The translations under genes were made by a program, and so were the position numbers. Shown here piece after piece: positions 55,715-64,000 of a DNA stretch of 64,000 bases. The notes below the pieces were generated by a model, which did no database searches, had not been told where the DNA came from, and saw only the letters and a program-made list of their open reading frames with translations. Source of the DNA: Pseudomonas sp. R5-89-07. GTDB taxonomy: Bacteria; Pseudomonadota; Gammaproteobacteria; Pseudomonadales; Pseudomonadaceae. The first letter of the stretch is position 1; every line of letters starts with the position of its first letter. The stretch is taken from positions 3,906,001-3,970,000 of the forward strand of contig NZ_CP027727.1 of the NCBI RefSeq assembly GCF_003851685.1, read 5' to 3'.

Positions 55715-56896
55715 ATGAGTGAACACCCAAGCACCGCAAAAGAGCTGGCCATTTTCCTGTTCTGCTCGACGGTCTACCGCCTGTTTTCCGGCGCACTGCT
55801 GGTCTCGTTGACCTGGACCATTCTCAAACAGAACGATGGCGACTACCTGCCGTTGGCCCTGGCGATTTTCTGCTCGTTCATACCGGCGTTCATCACCCCG
55901 ATGATGATCAAGCGCCTGTCGCACCACATGACCGGACGCCAGATGAGCAGCCTGTTCATACTGTGCCTGACGGGCCTGGCGCTGATCTCCGGGTTCTCGC
56001 GAAACTTTACCCTCGGATTGCTGATCACCAACCTCTTTGTATGGCTGATGATCATGTCCCTCGAGGCCAGCCTGGACATGTGGTTTACCCAGCTGCAACG
56101 AGGCATGGATGAAACCAAGGTACGGCGGATCAGTGGCGCCACCACGGCCACCAGCCAGGCGGCCCTGATGATCGGCCCGTTGTTGGCAGCGGGTTTGATG
56201 CCGATTCTGACCGGCATTGGTTTTTCCCTTGTACTGAGCAGCGGTTTTTTGCTGGTTGCGGGTATTTGCTACACGCGCAACGGCCTGCCCATGGATGTAC
56301 GCGAGAAGCTCGAAGTAGCAGCTCCCGCCAGACTGCCGATGACCTTGTTTGTGCCGATGGTGCTGATCTGGCCGATTCTAGGCGCGTTCAATTTCATGCT
56401 GCCCGTGTACGTATCGAATCACGGATGGACGCTGTTTGAATTGGGTATCCTGGATGCCGTGTTCGGTTTGGGCATGGCGCTGATCGGTGTGTTGGTCATC
56501 ATCGCCAATACCGGCCGTAACCTGCTGGTTTACCTGTCGGCGCTGACTGCACTGGCGGTGATTTCCACCACAATGTGGTGGCTGATGCCGGACTCGCTGT
56601 TTCTCAAAGCGCTGAGCCTTCTAATTCTGGGCATGGCCTTTGGCGGTGCGCGTGTGCATATTCGTGTCGCGATTGCCTGCCGCTACAGCGAAGCGGCCGT
56701 CGGTTTGTACGTGAGCAAGGCAAACGCCCTGGCGACGCCGATGCTGCTGCTGATCCTCAGTCTGCAGTTGGCGATCATCGAGAACGCCTGGCTGCTGCCG
56801 TTCCTGCTGGTGACCCTGTCGGTCGTGCTGTTGCTGCAGACCTCAGCGACGCGTTTTGCTCGTGGGCAAACGCCTGTCGAAGCCGTGGGTGCCTAG
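55715..56896 (+). CDS. MFS transporter 2
   Basis: 393-residue major facilitator with about 12 membrane segments. It starts after the AGGA site eight bases upstream of the ATG at 55715; the frame begins earlier at 55679. It lies 117 bp after the PLP enzyme gene, so it may be the last gene of the cluster or have its own promoter. Sequence differs from the first MFS gene. Confidence 0.87.
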   Translation: MSEHPSTAKELAIFLFCSTVYRLFSGALLVSLTWTILKQNDGDYLPLALAIFCSFIPAFITPMMIKRLSHHMTGRQMSSLFILCLTGLALISGFSRNFTLGLLITNLFVWLMIMSLEASLDMWFTQLQRGMDETKVRRISGATTATSQAALMIGPLLAAGLMPILTGIGFSLVLSSGFLLVAGICYTRNGLPMDVREKLEVAAPARLPMTLFVPMVLIWPILGAFNFMLPVYVSNHGWTLFELGILDAVFGLGMALIGVLVIIANTGRNLLVYLSALTALAVISTTMWWLMPDSLFLKALSLLILGMAFGGARVHIRVAIACRYSEAAVGLYVSKANALATPMLLLILSLQLAIIENAWLLPFLLVTLSVVLLLQTSATRFARGQTPVEAVGA

Positions 56897-56921
56897 TCCT
56901 GAAAGGGGTTTACACCTGTTT

Positions 56922-57836
56922 TCACTTAACCACCGGCGCATGCTCGGCCATCAGCGCTATCACCCAGTCGATAAATACCCGCACCTTGGCGCTGACATGG
57001 CGATTCGGCGGGAAGGCCAGGTACATCGGCATGGGCGCCATGTGCCAGTCCTCGAACAGCGGCAGCAGCTCGCCGCTGACCAGGTGCGGTTTGGCCATGT
57101 ACTGCGGTAGCCAAAGCATGCCCAGACCCGCCAGGCCGGCGGCGAGGTAGGCATTGCCGTCGTCGACCGTCAGTTGCGGGCGCCCCTGGGTCTCGATGCG
57201 TTCCTCACCACGCTGCATCGCATAGGGCAAGGATTTGCCCGTACGAAACCAGAGAAAGCCCACGGTGCTGTGCCTGCCCTCCTCCAGTTCATGGGGGTGC
57301 ACTGGCGTACCGAAGCGCTGCAGATAATCGGGCGCGGCGTACATGCCGATGTTCAGATCGCCCACATGCCTTGCCACCAGTGACTGATCGGTGATTTCGC
57401 CGCCGCGCACCACGCAGTCGACGTTTTCGCCAATGATGTCGACAATCCGATCGCTCACGCCCAGGGTCAGCTGGATTTCCGGGTAGCGGGCAAAGAAGCC
57501 CGGCAAGGCGGGTATCAGCAGCATGCGCGCAAACGGGCTGGGCACATCCACCCGCAGGCGCCCGCGCGGCGTCATCGAGGCGCTGGACAGGCTGGTCTCG
57601 GCGTCGTCCATATCGACCAGTAGCCGGATGACGCGCTCGTAGTAGGCCGCGCCATCGGCGGTGACGTTGACCTTGCGCGTGGTGCGGTTGAGCAAGCGCA
57701 CACGCAGCCTCGCTTCCAACTGCTGAACGAGCTGCGTCACGGTGGTCTTGCTCATGTGCAGGGTGGCTGCCGCCTTGGTGAAGCTGCCGGTTTCCACCAC
57801 TCGGGCAAAGGCCTGCATTGCATCGAAACGGTCCAT
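56922..57836 (-). CDS. LysR-family regulator
   Basis: 304-residue LTTR with HTH MDRFDAMQAFARVVETGSFTK's helix followed by MSKTTVTQLVQQLE and an effector domain (LPALPGFFARYPEIQLTLG). It belongs to the common MarR-like LTTR subgroup of Pseudomonas that starts MDRFDAM. It is divergent from the ridA-like gene, and its 3' end faces MFS 2 with only 25 bp between stops. Confidence 0.9.
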   Translation of the reverse strand: MDRFDAMQAFARVVETGSFTKAAATLHMSKTTVTQLVQQLEARLRVRLLNRTTRKVNVTADGAAYYERVIRLLVDMDDAETSLSSASMTPRGRLRVDVPSPFARMLLIPALPGFFARYPEIQLTLGVSDRIVDIIGENVDCVVRGGEITDQSLVARHVGDLNIGMYAAPDYLQRFGTPVHPHELEEGRHSTVGFLWFRTGKSLPYAMQRGEERIETQGRPQLTVDDGNAYLAAGLAGLGMLWLPQYMAKPHLVSGELLPLFEDWHMAPMPMYLAFPPNRHVSAKVRVFIDWVIALMAEHAPVVK

Positions 57837-57976
57837 TTCACGCCTCACTGGAGTCTGGATAGTTTGGATTCTACAAACAGTCATGACCAGCGTTGCGCGT
57901 TTATTGGGGGCGCTCGTCTTTTTACACTGTCTCCCTCGTAAATAGCGGGCCGTGTCGGCCCCGAAGGAAGTATGTA

Positions 57977-58372
57977 ATGACCCGCAAACGTGATGTGGTT
58001 TTCCCGCCTGACCGCCATGCACTCTACGAGCTGCACCGCTACTCACCCGCGATTCGCTCCAACGGTTTTCTGTTCGTCTCCGGTCAGGTCGGCAGCCGCA
58101 AGGATGGCTCGGCCGAACCGGACCTCGCGGCACAGGTTCGCCTGGCCTTCGCCAACCTCAACGCGATCCTGACTGAGGCCGGCAGTAGTTTCGAGGATGT
58201 GGTCGACACGACCATCTTCATGGTAGACCCCGACTCGATATTCGAAACGATCTGGGAAGTGGTGGCCGAGTACTGGGGCGAAGCGCCCTACCCGACGGCG
58301 ACCGCGATCGGCGTGACCTGGCTGTCCGGTTTTGATTTCGAGATCAAGGTGATTGCCAAGCTGCCCCGATAA
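57977..58372 (+). CDS. RidA-family imine deaminase
   Basis: 131-residue RidA/YjgF protein. Starts MTRKRDVVFPPD with AGGAAG upstream. The FVSGQVGSRKDGS motif and DVVDTTIFMVDPD segment are typical; such proteins hydrolyse reactive enamine/imine intermediates from PLP enzymes. It is divergent from LysR by 140 bp. A role in removing reactive by-products of the PLP enzyme upstream is a guess from proximity. Confidence 0.88.
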   Translation: MTRKRDVVFPPDRHALYELHRYSPAIRSNGFLFVSGQVGSRKDGSAEPDLAAQVRLAFANLNAILTEAGSSFEDVVDTTIFMVDPDSIFETIWEVVAEYWGEAPYPTATAIGVTWLSGFDFEIKVIAKLPR

Positions 58373-58472
58373 ACTTTGCTCAGCCCCCTTCAACCGTCAC
58401 AGGAGGCCATTTTGTTTTTTTTGGGGGGGGTCCTTGTTCTGGTCAAGTTTTTCCGGACACCGATTACGGTGA

Positions 58473-59620
<1,148 letters not shown>

Positions 59621-59674
59621 TTGGAACCTCCTGATTGGGCGAATCATATCGCCCTTAAGAGGTGTCCGGGATCA

Positions 59675-60187
59675 TTAGGCCAGTTCACCTCCGCTCCCTA
59701 CCGTTCTCCGCTTGCTTTCACCGTCTGCTTCTGGTCGATAACCTACAAACTCAGAGGTTGTGATCCGCACGATGTGTGTCGCGTGAACGTCTTCTGTTCG
59801 AATGAAGCCGCAGCGCAGGTAAAAAGTGCTCCCCTCGAAGGTATCGGTGTAGAGACGCACACTTTCAAAATGCAATGCGGCGTGGGCAAGCAGCGCGTTA
59901 ACCAATCTCCGGCCAACCTGTTGCCCCCGTGATATGGGCACTACATACACACGTCGCAGTCTTCCTGTACGGTCATGCGTAAACGGATCAACAGACAATC
60001 CTCCAATGCCTACAAGCTGCTGGTTCAGATACGCTGCCATGAGGCATTCGCCAGGCCCATCGAAGCGATTGGTGCCTGACTGCCATTCTGAAGTCAGCCG
60101 GGTGAGAAACCTGAAGCCTTCTGCAACCGCCGTTTTCTCAAGATCGAGGATTTGTGGCGGCAGATGCGTGATCCGTTGAATTTCCAT
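59675..60187 (-). CDS. GNAT acetyltransferase with IS-altered C-terminus
   Basis: 170-residue GNAT. The acetyl-CoA loop lies in RRVYVVPISRGQQVGRRLV and the domain end LRCGFIRTEDVHATH is complete. The last four codons (ELA and stop) come from the IS right end, so the original tail was cut by the insertion; the core is intact and may still work. The ATG at 60187 was chosen; a TTG at 60196 is three codons earlier. Substrate unknown. Confidence 0.8.
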   Translation of the reverse strand: MEIQRITHLPPQILDLEKTAVAEGFRFLTRLTSEWQSGTNRFDGPGECLMAAYLNQQLVGIGGLSVDPFTHDRTGRLRRVYVVPISRGQQVGRRLVNALLAHAALHFESVRLYTDTFEGSTFYLRCGFIRTEDVHATHIVRITTSEFVGYRPEADGESKRRTVGSGGELA

Positions 60188-60205
60188 TGAGGTCAATTCT
60201 CTCTG

Positions 60206-60310
60206 ATGGGGCGTGAAACCCTTCCTGAGTTCTCTGAGGATCTTGATGTGTGGACCGTGGATACGCCAGTGGCAGCTATCATGGACTCTCTTGCCAATAG
60301 CCGTGACTAA
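60206..60310 (+). pseudogene. Short ORF, possible gene remnant
   Basis: 34 codons, MGRETLPEFSEDLDVWTVD then TPVAAIMDSLANSRD. The composition looks protein-like and resembles the C-terminal end of a larger gene, but there is no upstream open frame beyond a stop at 60188. It may be a deletion remnant. Not recognised. Confidence 0.3.
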
Positions 60311-60360
60311 GCAACCAGCGTAATCTTTCTGCCTTTGCGCACGAGTGAGGCTAGCAACAG

Positions 60361-60612
60361 ATGACGGAACAGCTTTGCGTTGTATTCATTCCGGCGCTAT
60401 CGGTGGCTTTGCAAAACGCCGAAACGAACAAAGGCTTTCCACTCACTGAGACCGAGGTGCTCAAGATCCGTGATCAAGCGACGTGTGTTGCAGTTCCACT
60501 CGGCGTCGCCTTGAATATGGAGAACAAACGTGGTTTCCGGGATTTAGTTGCCGAGGACTGCTGGAATGAATGGCAGCGATTACGGCTCTCAATGAAGAAA
60601 TGCTCCCTCTGA
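60361..60612 (+). CDS. Small hypothetical protein
   Basis: 83 residues, predicted soluble and mostly helical, starting MTEQLCVVFIPALSVALQ with GAGG 9-12 bases upstream of the ATG. No family recognised; no membrane segment or signal. Its codon use is less GC-rich than the core genes, fitting the accessory region. Confidence 0.55.
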   Translation: MTEQLCVVFIPALSVALQNAETNKGFPLTETEVLKIRDQATCVAVPLGVALNMENKRGFRDLVAEDCWNEWQRLRLSMKKCSL

Positions 60613-60835
60613 CTTGTGCTAGTACACAGTCTTCACTTTCCAATTACTGCTGAAATGAGAGCAGCTCTTGGCCGAAAGCAGACGCGTACTACCTTATGGC
60701 ACACCGAAAACGGGTGACCATTTGGTATCACCCTGACTATTATTGAAGTTAACTACCTGCCTACCAAGTAAATCGGCCGAGTCTCCCAGTTGAGAAGCAT
60801 CGACAGGCTGCGGGCTAATTCGCCAAGGAATTTAC
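60613..60835. other. Gene-free interval
   Basis: 223 bp of mixed sequence between the small hypothetical gene and the lipoprotein gene. Nothing beyond a presumed promoter is seen. Confidence 0.4.
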
Positions 60836-61327
60836 GTGTTCAAGATTTTCGCTTTAGCGCTTACCCTCACATGCCTGTCCGGCTGTGGTCAACAACCCCT
60901 TATCCATGCCGTAAAACCCCTCTCTACCCTTCAGGGACAGGAACACGCCCTGATGATCGGTAAATGGTACGGCGAAGCGACCACCCTCGACGGTAAACGT
61001 ACGCAGCAACTGAGTGAACGTCGCGCCGATGGCACGTTCAATGTGAAGTTCCGCGTGACCGACAAATCGGGCCAATGGTTTGAGCAAAAGGAATTTGGCC
61101 TATGGGGAGTGTCCGGCAAGATCTACTTCACTATCACTACCGGGAAACAAGTGGGGGAGCAGATCACTGCCGCCAAACCCGGAAACCCTTACCTTAATGA
61201 CGCGTATGAAATCATCGAGCTAACCGCCACTACTTACCGCAGCAAGGCGCAAGGCGGCGACGACTTCACCCAAAAAAGGGTGGACGACGGGTTTCAGTTT
61301 CCGGCGATTCCGGTGGTCAAGCATTGA
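60836..61327 (+). CDS. Hypothetical lipoprotein
   Basis: 163 residues with a lipoprotein signal: KIFALALTLTCLSGC with the lipobox LSGC, acylated Cys17. The mature part starts with a Gln/Pro region, then a compact beta-rich domain (GKWYGEATTLDGKRTQQ, FNVKFRVTDKSG). GTG start with AAGGA six bases upstream. It looks like a lipocalin-like or DUF4893-type fold only in outline; the function is unknown. Confidence 0.75.
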   Translation: MFKIFALALTLTCLSGCGQQPLIHAVKPLSTLQGQEHALMIGKWYGEATTLDGKRTQQLSERRADGTFNVKFRVTDKSGQWFEQKEFGLWGVSGKIYFTITTGKQVGEQITAAKPGNPYLNDAYEIIELTATTYRSKAQGGDDFTQKRVDDGFQFPAIPVVKH

Positions 61328-61919
61328 TGGAAGAAATGAATAAGGATCAAATCACTACAAAATGACACCGTGGACTAAATCGCCTACCCATAAAATGACC
61401 TGGCCTTCGACACACGTACCAACAAGGCACTCGCCTTCATTCCCTGCGCCGTCCAACACATGCGCGAGTAGATAGTCGCAGCTTCGCATGCCGCCGACGC
61501 TCCACACCTGTGGCTGGAGCGTTGTGTGCAGTTCGATTGCGGCGAAGAGTGCCGCCTGCAACACGCTGGTGCTGCCGCGTGGAAGCTGAAGGAAAATTCC
61601 CAATCCCCTGCGGCACCTTGCTCCACTGCCTACGCTTGCGTCAGAATTCGCCGGCTTGTGCGCTGGGGTAGCCGAATTTAAGGTGACTCGGTCGTTGAAT
61701 CTCTCGGCGATCGGGTTTAGTAGCCTGACGGTTTATCCAGACCACAGTGCATGAGCTGCATCAATCAGACGTTCCTGTCTGTGCTTGATGGCGGCTGTGC
61801 GCAGGGCACCTTCGGGTGCGCCGGCTTTCGTTTGGATTCCCCGGTCTACTAACCTGCGCACAGCTGCCACCCTTCTGTTTAGTAGCTGAAGGGAGCTAGC
61901 CACACTCAGGAATTCAAAC
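61328..61919. other. Interval without a confident gene
   Basis: 592 bp. A leftward 82-codon ORF at 61355-61603 begins with TTG and lacks a good ribosome site; it could be a gene fragment but is not called. Bases 61733-61919 hold the conserved-looking leader of the DUF6124-type gene, including the stem-loop at 61846-61885. Confidence 0.4.
61846..61885 (+). promoter_or_regulatory. Stem-loop leader of the DUF6124-type gene
   Basis: CTACTAA and TTAGTAG are perfectly complementary and enclose a 26-base loop, followed by GAAGGGAGC 30 bp before the ATG at 61920. I recall similar leaders ahead of small Pseudomonas proteins of this kind, which is memory and not a search. It could regulate translation. 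Confidence 0.45.
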
Positions 61920-62129
61920 ATGCTCTTCACCGTCTCTCCCAACGCCAGCAAAGAAGCCCTCATCACCAACAGCTACGAAACCTTCACCAGCGTCAGCACC
62001 TTGCTGCTCGACCTGTCCGAAGACCTCAACGGCAAACACCGCGATGTCGCACTGGCGATCCACCAACTGAGCGAACTGGGCGTGCTTCTGACCGCCAGGC
62101 TGCTGGACCGAGAGGCGCCCACCCACTGA
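61920..62129 (+). CDS. DUF6124-type small protein, N-terminally short
   Basis: 69 residues: LFTVSPNASKEALITNSYET, then SVSTLLLDLSEDLNGKHRDV and ALAIHQLSELGVLLTARLLD. It matches the C-terminal two thirds of Pseudomonas DUF6124 proteins, which usually carry a further 40-50 polar residues before this point. No upstream start in frame restores them (a stop lies at 61887). It is a helical bundle of unknown role; possibly a shortened but functional copy. Confidence 0.6.
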   Translation: MLFTVSPNASKEALITNSYETFTSVSTLLLDLSEDLNGKHRDVALAIHQLSELGVLLTARLLDREAPTH

Positions 62130-62196
62130 TTTAAAGCAACTCAAAAGCGCGATTAATCGCTGAGTCGTTGTAGAAGCTCGGCGATTTGCTTTTTGA

Positions 62197-62997
62197 TCAG
62201 ATGATTGCCAAGCGATATAGCGCTTGAACATGGGACGTCGCTAGCCCAAAACGCTTCAAATTACGGCGACTTTGCGAGCTGGCAAGCGCAGTTGCAGCGA
62301 TCACAACACTGCCATGTTTTTTCGCTTGCGCTATTCGATGACCTATCAGGGCTGTGTGATAGCCCAAACCCCGCGCACTTTTTTGTGTAGCCGCCGTCCC
62401 AAGGTAGGCAATTCCATTGCTGGCCAGGTACATCAGCGCTCCAGCGACAATCCGCCCATCCACTTCAATAACGTAGATTTTAAGACGGTCATTTGACATC
62501 AGTCCCGCGAACGAAGCCTGGCTCATCTGACGATGCTCTGGCTTGGTATGAAACCCACTCGCATGAACGGATGCGAACCCAGGAAGCGTGTGTGAGGTGG
62601 CCTCTTCGATTTTAAATGAGTGCTGGTTCAAGATGACGTCATCGATAGAGCACGCAAGTTGCAGATGTGTCCACCCCCTCAGGCGCTCCAATCGCTCGCC
62701 GCCCACATGAGCGTGCTGTCCCAGCGTCGAAGCCGTTCCGATTAGAGGTGTTACGGTCGAATATTCTGCCGACGTCTTGAGTAAGCTCAGCAGTGCCTCG
62801 GGACTTTCGGCACTGTCGCCACAGATGCGATTGAGCATCGGGCTAGGTGATGCCTTCACTTGAAAGCATGGAAAAGCCTCGTTGAAAAACACACGAGCAC
62901 CAAAAGGGTTTCCACTTACCCGAGACAAGCTCTCAACTCGAGCACACAAATACTCGCTTTCTGCAGCCTCGATCGCCTTGGCCATCTCAATATCCAC
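62197..62997 (-). CDS. GNAT-family acetyltransferase
   Basis: 266 residues. The N-terminal half is of a kind seen in two-domain GNAT proteins; the acetyl-CoA site lies in the C-terminal half (AYLGTAATQKSARGLGYHTAL), with the pyrophosphate loop variant QKSARGLG. A GTG start at 62997 has AAGGA eight bases upstream. Substrate unknown. Downstream end lies 67 bp from the DUF6124-type gene, convergent. Confidence 0.8.
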   Translation of the reverse strand: MDIEMAKAIEAAESEYLCARVESLSRVSGNPFGARVFFNEAFPCFQVKASPSPMLNRICGDSAESPEALLSLLKTSAEYSTVTPLIGTASTLGQHAHVGGERLERLRGWTHLQLACSIDDVILNQHSFKIEEATSHTLPGFASVHASGFHTKPEHRQMSQASFAGLMSNDRLKIYVIEVDGRIVAGALMYLASNGIAYLGTAATQKSARGLGYHTALIGHRIAQAKKHGSVVIAATALASSQSRRNLKRFGLATSHVQALYRLAII

Positions 62998-63149
62998 GTG
63001 CAGAGTCCTTTTCGCGTGATCATCAGGAGGTAGCGGTAAATCATAGAAGACACGTCACTGACTAATGACGTAAATAACTGCCCTTTCCCGATAAGCCGCT
63101 ATCGGCACCATGGCGCGTTAAAACGTACATCCCGGTGCCTCGCATCCAA

Positions 63150-63632
63150 CTAGCAAGCGGGGCCAATCGGCGCAACGCTCTGTCGAACATAGTAATTGTC
63201 GAATTCGCCGCTTTCGACGAATTGGAAGCCATGGCGAGTATAAAAGCGATTCGAAGCGCTTCCTTTGAGTGCACCCACTTTAACAGGGAGTGCCGCCGCA
63301 TCCGCCGTTTTGAAAATCTGCATAAGAACAGCGGCGCCTATCCCCATTCCTTGCGCGCTGGGTCTCACATATAAGTGGTCGAGCAACAATTGATTGTGGT
63401 GATGCTTGAGCACAACAAACCCAACCCTCTCTCCCGACACCTCGATGTAGTGGGTGCTGTGCGCTTCAAAACCGCTAAGAAACCGCTCGCGCGCGCGTAC
63501 TGGATCAAATCGCCCAACACGCTCCAGGCTTTCGCGCATCGCCTCAATTCGGATGGCTACGAGATTGTCCAGGTCGCTCTGTTGGGCTCGCGCCAAAACA
63601 ACCGGGAAATTTTGATTGGGCGCAACGGGCAT
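63150..63632 (-). CDS. GNAT-family acetyltransferase
   Basis: 160-residue single-domain GNAT. The acetyl-CoA loop is in LYVRPSAQGMGIGAAVL (about residues 88-104) and the C-terminal strand ends FYTRHGFQFVE. Substrate unknown. One of three GNAT genes in 4 kb. Confidence 0.85.
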   Translation of the reverse strand: MPVAPNQNFPVVLARAQQSDLDNLVAIRIEAMRESLERVGRFDPVRARERFLSGFEAHSTHYIEVSGERVGFVVLKHHHNQLLLDHLYVRPSAQGMGIGAAVLMQIFKTADAAALPVKVGALKGSASNRFYTRHGFQFVESGEFDNYYVRQSVAPIGPAC

Positions 63633-63783
63633 ATTTTGGCCTCGAACTACCGTCCTGGGCGGTCAGTATAGAGCTGCTGCAAAGTGAAAACGACGCACAG
63701 TGGTCATGCCACTGACGTCGCGATGCTGGTCCGTTGCATATGGCCACGGCTAAGCGATCTACCACACTCAGCCAGTTGTTTAT

Positions 63784-64000
63784 TCAGCGCTGCTCAAGAA
63801 ACAGCTGAAGGCTCTTGTGCCCCTCCACGATCAGTTGTCGAATGAGCGCTTGATAGTGTTCGGCGGTATTCAGGTCTTGCAGGTCGAAGCCTGCAGACCA
63901 CTTGATGAACGTCTTGGATTGTCCCGTCAGAGAGTCCAACTTCACGGTGGCAACATAGTTGTCCAAGGGCAATGGCGCCTCCTCGAAACAGTAGGAAAGC
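63784..64000 (-). CDS. SRPBCC-like protein, N-terminus outside window
   Basis: C-terminal 72 residues of a START/SRPBCC (polyketide cyclase-like) protein: SYCFEEAPLPLDNYVATVKL, then SKTFIKWSAGFD and a final amphipathic helix (EHYQALIRQLIVEGHKSL) typical of the fold. The frame is open to base 63999, so the start lies beyond the window. It probably binds a small hydrophobic ligand. Function unknown. Confidence 0.7.
   Translation of the reverse strand, partial: LSYCFEEAPLPLDNYVATVKLDSLTGQSKTFIKWSAGFDLQDLNTAEHYQALIRQLIVEGHKSLQLFLEQR

Noticed and set aside
46209..56896. Cluster as a known vinylglycine (GAF) or pyoverdine locus
   Set aside because: No carbamoyl- or formyltransferase or LysE exporters as I recall for the vinylglycine cluster, and no NRPS or pvd genes other than the PvdN-like protein.
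61355..61603. 82-codon leftward ORF
   Set aside because: TTG start without a good ribosome site; composition is plausible but nothing else supports it.

Overview
The window looks like a chromosomal segment of a Pseudomonas of the fluorescens group. The left 18 kb carries the gene order typical of that genus (metZ, purF, cvpA, dedD, folC, accD, trpF, truA, fimV, two asd-type genes, leuB, a methyltransferase, leuD, leuC, then a divergent LysR gene). Short palindromic REP elements with the core GGGGGCTTGCCCCC lie between many genes, and GC content is high. This placement comes from reading protein families and gene order, not from a database search.

1-18.3 kb is core metabolism read leftward: an SDR oxidoreductase cut by the window edge, methionine, purine, folate, lipid, tryptophan, lysine/threonine and leucine biosynthesis, tRNA pseudouridylation, and the polar hub protein FimV. 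18.5-22.7 kb reads rightward: a LysR regulator divergent from leuC and a five-PAS GGDEF/EAL c-di-GMP enzyme with intact motifs. 22.8-24.8 kb holds two unrecognised genes, one with a papain/calpain-like Cys-His layout and one proline-rich and repetitive. 25.2-28.1 kb carries dusC, a thioesterase, an alpha/beta hydrolase and a TetR regulator with a perfect palindromic operator. 28.2-32.7 kb holds a tandemly duplicated tRNA-Glu/tRNA-Ala pair, gltX and uvrB.

33-45.5 kb is mixed: an aromatic aminotransferase, a PtrR-like regulator with succinate-semialdehyde dehydrogenase, a protealysin-type metalloprotease with its emfourin-type inhibitor opposite a DNA/RNA endonuclease, a cobalamin riboswitch ahead of a BtuFCD-like transporter, a second hydrolase, TspO, and a gene-free 1.4-kb array of seven 190-bp REP-doublet units.

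46.2-57 kb is the most interesting part. An HxlR regulator faces a rightward run of MFS transporter, [2Fe-2S] ferredoxin, heme-oxygenase-like diiron protein, three different ATP-grasp ligases, EamA transporter, a Tat-exported PvdN-like PLP enzyme and a second MFS transporter. I read this as an NRPS-independent small-peptide pathway: the oxidase and ferredoxin make an unusual amino acid, the ATP-grasp enzymes join building blocks, EamA moves the product to the periplasm, and the PvdN-like enzyme finishes it there. I do not recognise it as a described pathway. A LysR gene and a divergent RidA gene follow.

58.4-64 kb is a patchwork accessory region: a complete IS3-family element with a 3-bp target duplication, a GNAT gene whose 3' end is rewritten by that element, small unrecognised ORFs, a lipoprotein, a shortened DUF6124-type gene behind a stem-loop leader, two more GNAT genes and an SRPBCC-like gene cut by the right edge.
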